From positions 1 through 64,000 of the forward strand of contig JAIUCV010000649.1 in NCBI GenBank assembly GCA_026724425.1: a stretch of 64,000 nt of DNA, in the 5' to 3' direction. This document shows positions 38,646 through 50,408 of the stretch, piece after piece (within the stretch, counting starts at the first letter, position 1; every line of letters starts with the position of its first letter). The stretch comes from Erythrophleum ivorense. Its lineage: Eukaryota; Streptophyta; Magnoliopsida; Fabales; Fabaceae. The notes under the pieces are model-generated. The model had not been told where the DNA came from. It made no database searches and saw nothing but the letters and a program-made list of their open reading frames with translations. The position numbers and the translations under genes were made by a program.

Positions 38646-39439
38646 TTATGCTAAGTCTCAGCCTCAAGAAAGTTTTGACACCTAGGGAGAGTTTTTTTTA
38701 TTCTAAGGGTAGAAAGGCCTTCGACATGAATTATAGATGCTAGAGGAACCAATGAATTGAATTTAGAAAGCTTAGTTTGTGAGATGCAAGTTTAGGTCCC
38801 ATTTAGACATAAAGAGGCAATGCAGAGTTTGGCTTCCCAGAATGAGTTTATGCTAGCTTCAATGAGTTTATATCAAGCCATATGGTCTAGTAAGAATGAA
38901 AATTGGGAGTCAAGAGTATGATTTCAAGTGGTTGCTTCCTTATGCCATGTATGGACCATATTAGTGTTTTAAGACCAAGTAAGCTAGCATAGAGATTGTA
39001 TAAAGCTAGAATTAGTTCCAATGATTGATTTGACACTTATTTGATGTGTCTTGGCCAAGAGAATCAAGAACTTTCTTATTAGTGTGTGTTGGCCAAGAAG
39101 TTGCAAGGGAAAAGTAAGGGGAAAAGTTATGTTTCCCAATATGAAGTAGCTATCTAACCTTTCTCACATGCATTTCTTGATTTGTTGCTTGTCTTGGATT
39201 GCTTGTATGTATATTTGAACTATGAGATTTATCTATAGTCATTGATTTAGTGTCTTGGTACCATGATGTGATTTGTGAACTTGTTTTGATGTGTAATGGT
39301 TTGAGTAAGCTTGATGATGCAAAAAGTCCCTTGAAATAGGTGAAGAGGAGCTAAAATTCCCTAAAAGTGGGTGAGACAAGGTTAAAAGTTTCAAGAAAGA
39401 GTGATACCAAGCCAAAAGTCCCTAGAAATGGGTGAAGCA
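38646..39439 (+). repeat. Long-LTR family copy L12, first part
   Basis: A plus-strand LTR lacking roughly its first kilobase; it begins at the 'gacacctagggagag' block (about 38677). It reaches the 31-bp array at 39320-39439, where L13 is inserted. Confidence 0.6.
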
Positions 39440-42400
39440 TGTAACGCCTAGTACATTGTACAATCACTGGAATGGGCCGGTTTGAAAAGCAAGTCCCTGA
39501 GATGAGTGATTCAAGGCCAAATAAAATTTGAATAAAATTTTAAATAATAAAAAATGAGGATTTAAGCCTTGAGTTGCCTAAAAACTGAGGTCAGAGCGAT
39601 TCAAAAAAATTGCCGAAAGGCCAGTGGCATTTTCATAAATAATTGTAATTTTGGTAAAACACCTAGAAGGGCTTTTTAAATGGAAATTTTGAGTTTCCCA
39701 AGGTTCTCAGAGGCCCCAAAAACCATGGGAAGCCCCTGGACTGGTAAAACCCCTCCGGTGTACTCTTTCCAACGTTGGTTGACCTAAACTTTGACCGATT
39801 TGTTCAGGAAAGTTTTAGCTCTGATTTGATTGATTCCAAAGGAATTTTATTAAATTAGGAACCTAAATTTTCTGATGGAAAAGACAATTCTCAAAAAGGA
39901 GCTCAAACGAAGCCAAAACAAAATTACTATTACAGAAGGGCAAAATTGAAATTTATGGTTTCTTGAATGTTCTAAAGAGTTCCACACTTTTCTCCCTTCT
40001 TCTCCTCTTTAATGAGCATGACCCATTCTATCCAAAATACAAAAAATCTTCAGCTCTCTTAGGCACACCAAAGGGAGGAGAAAAAGAAGAAGAAAGCTAA
40101 AGAGAAACTAGGTAATTTTATGAAATTTCTTGCTCCATCTTCCTCCAATCTTGTTCTCCTCTCTTCCTCCTTTCTTTCCATGGATTTTTTGAATGATTTG
40201 GTTCTATTTTTGACCCAGACCTAAGGGGAGAATTTCGAATTTGCTAAGAAGAAGAGAATGAAGGAGAAAGACACTTGAAAGCTCACTTGAACCATAGGTA
40301 ATCTTTGCTTTTTGTTGCATCTTCTCTTCCCCCTCCCTTTGTGTGTATTTTAGCCAAGAACAGAACCAAATGAGGGGAGGATGTTCTGTCCAAATACAAG
40401 GAGGGAACAAGGGTTTTAGGCCATGGGGAGATGGCATATGGCAAGAAATTCCAAGAAAAACCAATAGTAAACAAGTTAGAAAAGTGTAGTGTTTTCTAGG
40501 GTTTTGCAAAATCTGATTTTGTGTGAATGTTTCCTTGGCTATTTGAATGTTTCTTTGAGCTCCTAAGACCTTTAGAAAGCCTCACAAGTGGCTCTCCCAT
40601 CAAGGAAAAATCACAGAGTCCATGAACGTCCATTATGGTGCATATTTCGGCCAAGCTAGGTTCATTAGGCTAGGGGATGTTTTAATTTGTTCTAACCTTG
40701 GTTTGGGACTTTATATGATGTTAGAAGATGGGAGAAACTATTAGGAAAAATTTAGAAGTCTTAGGTTGGGAGATGAGGCAATGGCTTCCATAATGTAACC
40801 TTATAAAGCAACATGGACCTAAGTTTGTGAAAGTGAGTGTGTGATGGCTTCAAGGACCTTAAATGAGGTCAAGAGGTCTAAATATGGCAAGAAAATGGAA
40901 CCAAGAATGTTAATTATGGTAGTTGCTTCATTAGGTCCTTAATGGAACCATATTGTGACAAATAGAACAAAGTGTAGTCTTCAAAGTGAGTTGGATGTCA
41001 TAACTTGTTCCAAGAGTATAATTAAGTGCTGTTTATTGTGAATAGGCCAAGGAAATCTAACCCCACCTCCTTGTGTTTGTGGAACCAAAAAGAAGAAGAA
41101 ACAAGCAAAGTAAAGCTTGAATTTGCACCAAGGTAGCTCTCCACCTTTTCTTGTTGTATTTTCTTGTTGCATATGGTGTCATTATGTGCTTGTGTGTATG
41201 TTTATATGTTTGAAACATGCCACTTGATGCTATGTTGCTATTTTGGTACCAATATGCTTTCTTGAATGTCTTTGAATGGTGGAAATGGCTCATAAGGGTG
41301 AGGTAGTGCCAAAAGTCCCTTAATGTGGGCGAGGAGATGCCAAAAGTCTCATGGCATGGGTGAGATAAGGCCAAAAGTCCCTTGGATGGGTGAGGCTAAG
41401 TCAAAAGTCCTAAGAACCAAGAGTGAGGCAATCCAAAAGTCCTAAAAATGGGGTGAGGTCAAACCAAAAGTCCCTAGAGCTCGTTCTTGTGCTTGACATG
41501 AGTTTGTGACACAAAAATGTGAAAAATGAATGCTTCATAGATTGATTAATTGCATACTTGTACCTTTGACATGTTTTATGCCTTGAAGACGTGCTTGAAT
41601 AGGTGTATGAGCTATTGAGATTCAATGAATCTCACCCCCTCCTTTCTCTCATATCATATAATCTAGGTGGAGTTCAAGATCCAAAGGATGGAAGCCAAGG
41701 AGCTTAAATCTCCATCTCTTGGCAAATCTTTCCATTTTTGATGTACTATGATGTCTAGAATGTCAAAGTAGATATGTAAATATTATTTTTGAGCCATGAC
41801 ACTTTGAACAAGTATAAAACTATGTAAAGTTAGTGTATGTATCAAGAATAAAGTTTAATAAATAGATTTGTGTATTTTGACCACTTGGGAGCCCACTTGT
41901 GCATGTATGTTTATGGAAGTGATATGGTGAATTTGAGTTGCATGAGGGTTCAAACCTTATGAGGGACTTATTTATGCTATTTTATGCTTTCTAAGTTGCT
42001 CAAATGTGTGTGAAACAATGGATGACTCATGTGAACAAAATTTGCCTCTTGTTGGGACCAAAATTGCCATATTCTTGAGTTATAGCAAAGTCTGACCAAA
42101 TGACCTCTTCTTGACTTAAAATTTTGCATGCAACTAGATCTTGCCTAGAACATTTTGGTAAGCTAAAGATCAGGTCATTTGGAGGTTTGTGGAATTTTCT
42201 ATGATTTTTCAAAGTTGGTATCAGAATTTCGAATTTGTACCAGTACTGTTCATTTGGTCAGTGTTGAAATTGTGTCATCTGAGGGGCAAATGTGGTCCAA
42301 TGGCTATGAAATTTGATATGCAGAAACTAGGCATTCACAGAGACTTTTAGTAACTAGAATCACCGCATTTGGATGTCTGAGATAAGAGATATGAATTTTT

Positions 42401-43265
42401 GAATTTCTAGAACAGCAACAGTAGTGTAGCACAACCTGAGTCACTGTTCCATTGAATTTCAGTGACTAAACGTGCTTGCTCTAGTCTTAGTCTATTTTTT
42501 AACTAAATTTAACATTTATAGCTTTCCAAATTGGTATCATTTACATGAATTGGATTTTTGTGGAATTAATTGGACATTTTTAAAGTTTATAGCAGACACT
42601 TGCATCAGTACCAGTAGCTGTCCAAACCTTTGCCCCTTTTTGCATGTCAAACGCTTCCTGTGTTATGTTTCATTGCCTGGGAATATTTTTAAAATAAATT
42701 AGACATGTGTAGATTTCTATAATGATCAAGAATACATGATTTTAAATTTTCTAGAATTAGTTATGAATTTTGAAACTTCATATCAGTAAACTGAACCATT
42801 GGCCCAGATAGTAGCGACCTCAGTGGCTTTTCGGATGTCAAATGTTATTCCCTTAATGATTTATGAGCTGAAATTATTTTTAGAATGGGTTAGACATCTA
42901 GGGCTTTCTGGAATGATAAAGTTTGTTGAGTTTCGATTTTTGTGAATTTAGTTATGAATTTCCAAAGTTGTGACAGACAAACTGAGAATTTGGCTGAAAA
43001 TAATAGTGTGAGTTTGATGCTCCCCTGTGAATTCCACGAGTTGTGGGCCAACTTTGGTGATATAAATGAGTTGTATGTATGTAATTAAATATGAGAATGT
43101 GATGTATGAACTCATATGATCCGTGTGACACCGAATAGAATTTTCATACGCTACGCAACGCGAAATAAGGCATTATTTTAATGCCATCTTCCATTCCCTT
43201 TTGTGCAATTCATCATGGGAAACTTAGAAATGGTAAGAAGCAAGTTAGAAATATATGGTGTTACA
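39440..43265 (+). repeat. Solo LTR L13 (long-LTR family)
   Basis: Complete plus-strand LTR of 3826 bp, from TGTAACGCCTAGTACATT to GGTGTTACA. Flanks are AAGCA (39435-39439) and AAGAA (43266-43270), one mismatch. It is a close sibling of L10. Array cores lie at 41309, 41340, 41371, 41401, 41433 and 41464; the hairpin is at 41616-41634; 3'-half anchors lie at 42121-42876. It sits inside the array of L12. Antisense ORFs at 40204, 41057 and 41410 mirror those of L10 and are not genes. Confidence 0.9.
41305..41480 (+). repeat. 31-bp array of L13
   Basis: Six units with steps 31, 31, 30, 32 and 31 bp, the same as in L6 and L10. Confidence 0.85.
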
Positions 43266-44687
43266 AAGAAAATCTAAAAGTCCTAAGAATTTGGGTGAGG
43301 CTGAACCAACAACCCTTAGAGCCTATGTTTGAATCATATGAACTTGTATAACATGGAAAAATGGCTATGTATGTTTCCTAGAAGGTTTTATGGCGTGCTT
43401 GCATTTCTTGACTTGAAAATGCATTATATATGTGTGTTTGGAAGGGTAAAAGAGCTATTAGAATTCTTTAAATCTCACCCTTTCCCCCACATATTTATTT
43501 TTGCCTAGCTAAAGCTCAAGGGCCAAATGGAAGTGGCAATTTGGCTTGAAGTGGAGAGATTGACATGAGAATAGGAATTTTTGTACTTGTATGTCAAGAT
43601 CATTGTATAAGAGCTATATATATGATGTAAAGGGTAGAACACATGTAAAAACATGTATTTATGATGAATGAAAGGATTTTGGAATCATTTGTATATGTAT
43701 GTATGTTTTTGACACCCATATGCTTAATTAAGCACTTGTAGCTTTATATATGAGAGCAAGTGAGAAAGTGATTTTGAGATGCCTAAGTAATTAGACCTCT
43801 TAGAAAAGTTTTATATGCTATTTTTAACCATTCTCACATGCTCAAGAGGTCATGGTTAAAGTAGGAGAGCAATTGGTCACATTTTGACCCTATATGGTGC
43901 CAAAAAACCTAACTTCTGCAACCTATACCCCAAACTGACCAAATGGATAAATTTAAGCATGAAATTTGGCATGATTATAGGTCTCATCTAGATCTTTTTG
44001 TTGAGATAAGAACTACTATTTTTGGAGCTCTAGAGAATTAATTATGAATTTTTAAATTTGAAAAAATTTTACAAATTTAGTCTGTGCACTATTCATGTGG
44101 TTAGTTTGTGTTTCTGTGTCATCAGAGGGTTAAATGAAATCCAATGCTCATGAAATTTTATAAACATAAATTAGACATGATAAGTCTTCTGTAGCAATTA
44201 TGAGCACCCCAATTCTTAAAGTTGATGGTCAATGTTAGGATGTAGCTGTACCTTAGGTATTGTTCCATTATTTTTCATAGTTCAATTGATATTTTCATAG
44301 TCTGGAATAATTTTTAACCTTTAGTTAACATCTAGAGCTTTCCAAAAAGTTGTTATATGCTTGATTTTGATTTTTCTAGAATTAATTATGATTTTTCAAA
44401 GTTTGCATCAGTAAATTACCCTACAACCTAAGAAGAAAACATGGAATTTCTAATATCAGGGCTTCTGATCAATGATGTAAGCTCCAAATTGAGTTGTTTT
44501 TATTTGTTTGGATATGATATGGATGAAAATGATTTGAGAAAAATTTAAATGACTCATGTGGATAAAATTGAATGATTTCAGTATCGATCAACTAGTGTTT
44601 CTGTTGCCAAGTGTGCCATCTTATTGCAATTGTGTATAGTTTGCCTTAGATGTTATAATTTGAGGCTTATAAGTTTATGGTATTACA
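43266..44687 (+). repeat. Long-LTR family copy L12, second part
   Basis: Resumes the array of L12, then the hairpin (about 43450-43470, partly decayed), 3'-half units (43900-44600) and a clear LTR end ATGGTATTACA at 44687. Confidence 0.65.
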
Positions 44688-47117
44688 TTTAGGGTACATA
44701 GAAAGAGTTTTATTTGATTCCAAAGTTATAAATGATCTAAATAGGAATTATAAACACCAAAAGAACTATTAGTTTGAATTTAGAAATGTTATTTTGAAAG
44801 GTACAAATTTAGGGTTTTATTATGCATAAAGAAGCAACTTGGTATTAGGCCCCTTGAATTGGGTCTATGATGGCTCCAATGGGTATTAATGGAGTCATAT
44901 AACTTATAATGGGTGGCATTTTGGAGACAAGATATTGATTTGCAAGGGTTGCTTTATTATGTCACTAAATGAAGCCATATGAAAACCTAAAGTTTTAACT
45001 AACTATATAAGGCTTACATGAGTCCAAATATGGTTCCATTGATACATTTGTGCTTCATTCAATGTATCTAGGCTAAGCAAGTGAAACCTCCCTCAAGTGT
45101 AGGTGTGAGGCCGAGAAGACAAACCAAGAGCAAAGGAGGAACTAAATTGAATTCTTGCATAAGGTAGCTCTTCTTCTATTCTTGCATATGTATTTGGAAT
45201 TATGTATGTTATTGATTGATTAATGATAATATGCAATTGCATCATATTTGATTGTATTTAGAATTGATTTGTCTCTTGAATGGGTGAGGTTGTGCCAAAA
45301 ATCTTTGGAATTAAGTGAGGTGAGGTCAAAAGTCTCTAAATATGGGTGAGACAAAACCAAAAGTCTCAATTGTGAGTGAGACTAAATCAAAAGTCCCTAA
45401 AAGAGGGTGAGGTTAAAGCAAAAGTCCCAAATCATAGGGTTAGGCTAGATCAAAAGTCTCTAGAGTTTGTCTTGCTCTTGAAAGTGCCATATGATCCCAT
45501 ATGCACAATTATAATTAATATTAGCTTGTGTTATATGCATACATGCTTTCCTTGATCTTGGAATTGCCTTATATGTGTGCTTGAATGGTGAATGAGCTAT
45601 TGGGATTATTTGAATCTCATTCTTTTCCTATATTTTTCCTAACCACGCCTAAGTAATCATTAATTAAGCGAAAAAGAGGAATGAAGAGGTTAAGAAGCCT
45701 TATTTTGATAATAGATTATGTTTTAATGTGCATTCTTGTTCACACATTGATGTATATGTATCTTATGAGATGTAATCACTCTCACATCCTTAAAAGTATG
45801 AGATTATGATGTATAAACCATTTTTAGATGTAAATATATGATAATGTACAATTTGACCCTATGAGTTCCAAGTTGTAGATGTGTATTTTGGCAAGTGGGA
45901 TAGTGATTTTGAGTTCCATGGCTTTTGATACATGTTGGATTAGTTATACATGTTGTGTTTGTCATGTTAAACGTGCTCAAATGAAGCCTTAGCAAAAAAC
46001 AAGGTTCAAAATGGAGCACTTAAGACCAAAATTAATAACTTTTGGACTATATTACATCCCTTAACCAAAAACTATTCAAATGAGCGAATTTCTAGATGAA
46101 ATATGGCATGCATTTAGAGCTCATTTATAGCTTTCTATAGAGATAAAGAATACAACTTTTAGAGCTTTTTAGAATTTGTTATGAATTTTCAAATTTGGTT
46201 GAAAAACGTAGAAAATCTTGTGTAATGTTCATTTGGTCAATTATGATATTTTGTATATTTGAGGGACCAATGAACTCCAATGCTAATGAAATTTTATAAA
46301 AATATAGTTGGTGTTATAAGCTTTCCATAGCCATTGAGTTTGTGTAAATCAGAGTTGTGTAACCAAAGAAATGCATTTTTGAAGTTCAAGGTCTGGTTTT
46401 GGTTGTTTACTATAGCAGCCTCTAATCTCTGTGGATTTTAGTAGGCCAAATAGATTCATTTGTATTTGAATTTTTTTCTAACATATAGTTCACATTCTAA
46501 GCTTTTCATAGACACCTAATTTGTATGAATCATAATTGTATAACTCAAGACATGATTTTTCAAAGTTTAAACCACAATATGTGCACAAGTTGTGTAATTG
46601 TGCGTATGATGAAATTCTAGAATTTTGAGCTCCATTTTGTGATATTCCAAGCTCTAAAATTTTTTTGGCATGCATTTGGGAATTTTCATAACAAGGATAA
46701 TATTTATGTACAATTAGAGAAATTGAGGCTTTAATGACAGTAAATTCTACTACCAAAAGTATTGTTATGAGAAATTCTTATTATTGTATGGATATGAAAT
46801 GAGATATATGTATGTTTTCTGATGGTATGACATCAAACACATAACATGAAGCTCAACCATCTCACCTAAATAGCAACTAAAGCATGTAAAAGTGGTGTAC
46901 ACATTCAATAATTCCTCAAGATATGATTTTTCAAAGTTTAAACCACAATATGTGCACAAGTTGTGTAATTGTGCATATGATGAAATTCTAGAATTTTGAG
47001 CTCCATTTTGTGATATTCCAAGCTCTAAAATTTTTTTGGCATGAATTTGGGAATTTTCATAACAAGGATAATATTTGTGTACAATTAGAGAAATTAAGGC
47101 TTTAATGACAGTAAATT
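44688..47117 (+). repeat. Long-LTR family copy L14 (fragment)
   Basis: A plus-strand LTR fragment starting in the 5' section right at the end of L12, so L12 is probably nested in it. It has the 'aagaagcaactt' block (44828), the array (about 45280-45470), the hairpin (about 45597-45616) and 3'-half units (46020 onward). Its right edge meets the CACTA tip and contains a 235-bp duplication. The ORFs at 46490-46756 and 46765-47127 are two copies of one chance frame in that duplication. Confidence 0.6.
46544..46778 (+). repeat. 235-bp direct duplication, copy 1
   Basis: Matches 46915-47149 with about five differences, mostly G/A. It includes about 32 bp of the sequence that I read as the CACTA end (CTACTACCAAAAG at 46747). 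Confidence 0.85.
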
Positions 47118-47149
47118 CTACTACCAAAAGTATTGTTATGAGAAATTCT
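46915..47149 (+). repeat. 235-bp direct duplication, copy 2
   Basis: Second copy. Here the sequence continues past CTACTACCAAAAG (47118) into the body of the CACTA element. A 136-bp spacer (46779-46914) separates the copies. Confidence 0.85.
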
Positions 47150-47232
47150 CATGTCAATTTGCTGTGAGAAATTTGAATTTTCTCACCGGCATTTTCTATG
47201 AGAAATTCTCACAGAAATTTATTGTGAGAAAA
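47138..47232. repeat. Subterminal repeats of the CACTA element
   Basis: The words 'tgagaaattctca', 'tgtgagaaatttg', 'tatgagaaattctcacag' and 'ttgtgagaaaac' occur in both orientations within 95 bp. In En/Spm elements such subterminal repeats bind the TNPA-type protein; this role is inferred here. Confidence 0.5.
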
Positions 47233-47254
47233 CATGTTTAAATACCCTTCATTC

Positions 47255-47261
47255 TATAAAA
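47255..47261 (+). promoter_or_regulatory. TATA box of the CACTA element
   Basis: TATAAAA lies 137 bp from the proposed tip and just upstream of a GC-richer, exon-like stretch (47280-47405). That stretch ends at an AAG/GTGCAT that could be a splice donor. The layout fits a promoter and untranslated first exon. Confidence 0.45.
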
Positions 47262-47405
47262 CGCAATGTGAAGCAAACTAGAGGAAAGCGAAGCAGCGTT
47301 GCGGCTGAGTTCTCCACAGATCTGGGCTTCCATCATGCGTGAAGATATTGGAAGAAGGTTGAAGTCCATCTCCCACCATAATTTCACCTAAAGGCTGAAC
47401 GAAGG

Positions 47406-47809
47406 TGCATACTATAGCTTTCCTATTTTGTTTGTTTTCTTGATTTTATTAAATCTGAAGGAAATAACCACTTGTATGTATATTCTTGTTCCCCCAAGTT
47501 GCTCCTTCCTTGGTTATTTCTACTTAAGAATGAATAGCCTCTAGTTTCCTACATCGCTTCGCGCAATCAAGATAGAATATGGTAGCAGTTGAATTTGGCA
47601 AGCTAAGTTTTTAGAACATATCAAAAATATCATATTAGGGTTAATGATATCGCGCATTTTAGATAAAGAATAGGACAAATTGACTATTAAAAAATAATAA
47701 GAGTATTTTAATAATGATATATGATTAAAATTAAATTTAACGTTCAATGTTTATATAAAGAAGAAAAAAAGGCTATTGCAAAAAATTAATAAGTAAGGAT
47801 CAACCATTG
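47406..47809. other. Non-coding CACTA interior (probable first intron)
   Basis: AT-rich, with no domain-bearing ORF. It lies between the exon-like stretch and the inserted TIR element. Confidence 0.35.
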
Positions 47810-48590
47810 TTTAGAAAACCAGACCGGACCGCCCAGTTCGACAGGTTCAACCAGGAACTGGTCCCTAGCCCAGTCCGGTCAATCTTAAAAATCGGTGAGC
47901 ATAAGAATCGGTTAAAAACCGGTGGACCCAGTCAAGAATTGATAAAAATCGAGAAAACCAGTCGATTTAGTGGTTGAACCGATTTAAAAAATTATTTTGC
48001 AAAAATGACACTCAAGATTCGAACCTGCGACCCTTCACCAAATATTAAACCTTTTTACCATCTGAGCTACAAATCTTCTTCAATAATATTATACATTTTT
48101 TAATATATATAACATTTTCATTGAAATAATATAATAAATAATTATATATATCATATATGTATAATATATAAAAACATGTAAACTAATATATATTATTTAT
48201 AACTATATTTTTAATTTGGTTAAATTTTTTTCATTTGATAAATTATTTTTTTAATTTATGATTTTTAAACCCTTTATCTTTTAAAGAAAAGTGGAATCTT
48301 AATATAATTTAAGAATCTAAAAATTCAAAATTAAATGTTCTTAAATTTTAATCATGAGTAATTTTTATTTTTCAAATAAAAATAAATTTTCAAATATTTT
48401 AAGAAATATAAAATTAGTAACTAAGTGTTTAAAATTTATTAATATTTATTTGTTACATTAAAATTTTAATATATAATATTTAAAATATATATTTAATTAT
48501 CACCAGTTCAACTGTGGTTCAACCAAAGTTGAACCATTGAACCTTGAACCAGTGCCTTCATCGGTTTAATAACCGAATCGGTTTTAAAAA
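47810..48590. mobile_element. Non-autonomous TIR element (~780 bp)
   Basis: The ends are imperfect inverted repeats rich in AACCGG and GGTTGAACC words: left from 'gaaaaccagaccggacc' (47814), right to 'aaccgaatcggtttt' (48586). The core is AT-rich and non-coding, and contains a tRNA-like module on the minus strand. Such AACCGG-rich elements are common MITE-like repeats in plants. No clear target-site duplication was found, so the superfamily is open. Confidence 0.5.
48001..48075 (-). ncRNA. tRNA-like Pol III module (fossil)
   Basis: The minus strand reads a box A-like TAGCTCAGATGG (48058-48069), a box B-like GGTTCGAATCT (48015-48025), and then TTTTT (48001-48005). Spacing is right for a type 2 Pol III promoter with terminator. 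D-stem and acceptor pairing are poor, so this is a tRNA-derived or SINE-head remnant and not a working tRNA. Confidence 0.45.
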
Positions 48591-50408
48591 TATTGAGATC
48601 AACTGTAACTTTTCATATATGAAAAGGATATTGCAATTTGGAGTAAAAATCAATCATAGTAACTGTAATTTCTTCCAAAATATAAACAAAAGAAGAACTC
48701 AATTTTTCAGTACTAGATGTTTCCCTAAAAAAAAATAAAATAAAACAAAGTCAAATAGAGAATACAAATTGCCCAAAAAATGACAATACGTGCTCCTCCA
48801 CTAGATCTCTTACCATTTGGTATTGCTTTTACCATAATTTGAAAAAAAAAAAAGTTTAGTTGTAATGGGACTCCAAGGAAAAAGAGGGCATATGATCAAT
48901 TTAATATTTTATTATCATACATTAAATTTTTAAACCACTTCAAAATAATTATTTTTGGCATGAATTTTTTTTTGTAATTTTGTTACTTTAAAATAATTTA
49001 ACATATAATTATCACATCAACATTTTTAACACTTCACTAGAAATGACAATAGGGCAAATATTTTATTATTCATTCCCATCTTTTTTACTTATAAGTTGTC
49101 TTTTCTTATCATATGTTTGTAGAGAATTTTTTTTTCCTTATATATAAACCTTGCAGTGATTGGAGTGAACTGGAATGCGACAAGGCAAAACATACACATG
49201 CAATTTTTTTTTGGTGATAAAAAGTTAGATGATTTAAGCTTTAATTAATTTTTTAATTTTATTTTTTATTTTAAAAATAAGGTAGGAATAAAAAAAAACA
49301 TACACATGCAATTTTTTTGTGATATAAAGTTAGATGATTTAAGCTTTACTTAATTAACCCATTTAATTTAATTTTTTATTTTAAAAAATAAGGTAAAGAA
49401 TACTTCTTAATTTTTATTAGAGAACTTTATTTTATAGGAGTTAAAATGTTTTTCATTTCATATTTTGCTTTTTAAATAAAAATAAATAATCAATTACAAT
49501 GAACAAAAAAATAATATTTAAATTATCTAAATCTATGTATGAGTTATTCAAATTGATCCAAGTATCAACATGTTTTCAATATAAACATACACCAAATGTG
49601 AGTCTTTTTTTTTTTTTTGTCCCCAATATCCCTATCTTCAAACTAATACTACTCAACTATCTATCTACAATAAACAACAAAATCACTTTGAAATTTCAAC
49701 TTATATTACACCTATACATATATGTAGGTATATATATAATGGTTGGATTTTTTTTTTAGAATTGTAAAGAGAAAAATATGTTTCATTCAAATATGAAAAC
49801 TTTGATATTTTTTTATTAGGAGAAAACATTGTACATATCAAGATTTAATTTTTGTGTATTCTTAGGAAAAAAATTAATACAAGAGTTAACTAATTATGTT
49901 ATTGAAAATTTATTTCATCACTTTATAATACTTCTACACAAGATGATGATGATAAGAATAATAATAATTTAATTGTAAATATTTTTTAAACCCCAATAAT
50001 ATGATTATGCTTAATACAACATTAAGTCTTATTAGCAGACTCATGGCTGGATTGTGTTTCTAGTCACTTAAAAAAATAAATTAAATAATGATAATTACTT
50101 TTTAAAAATTAAATTAATAAAATATGTATCTTCTTCTATTGAATAAAGTTTTAGTTATTTAAAAAAATAAATCAAACAATGATATTTTAATTTATAAAAT
50201 ATGTCAACATACTAAAATTTTTTTAATCTCAGAATGCTAACCAATACCATTATTCTAATTTCTATAGCTATTTGTTATGTTATTTTATTTTATTTTATTT
50301 TTTCTGTTGGTAAAGCTAGAGGACGGTAGGTGCCTTGTGGGAAGAAAAACTACTTGGGAGACATTTAATTAAGGCATTTGTTACAAGTTTTAGAGGGGAT
50401 TAAGTTAA
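48591..50408. other. AT-rich non-coding stretch upstream of the transposase
   Basis: Very AT-rich with many A and T runs. It holds a 108-bp tandem duplication and no recognisable protein. ORFs at 48544 and 49499 are low-complexity. It is likely CACTA 5' intron or leader with decayed insertions. Confidence 0.4.
49189..49396 (+). repeat. Tandem duplication, ~108-bp period
   Basis: Two copies starting AACATACACATGCAATTTTT at 49189 and 49297, each ending in an 'ataaggta' run. Confidence 0.75.

Noticed and set aside
46490..47127. Two similar ORFs (88 and 120 codons) suggesting a small gene family
   Set aside because: They are the same chance frame in the 235-bp duplication, with no upstream signal and no recognisable motif.
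48001..48075. Functional tRNA gene
   Set aside because: Only the A and B boxes and a T run are present. Acceptor and D-stem pairing fail, and the sequence sits inside a TIR element.
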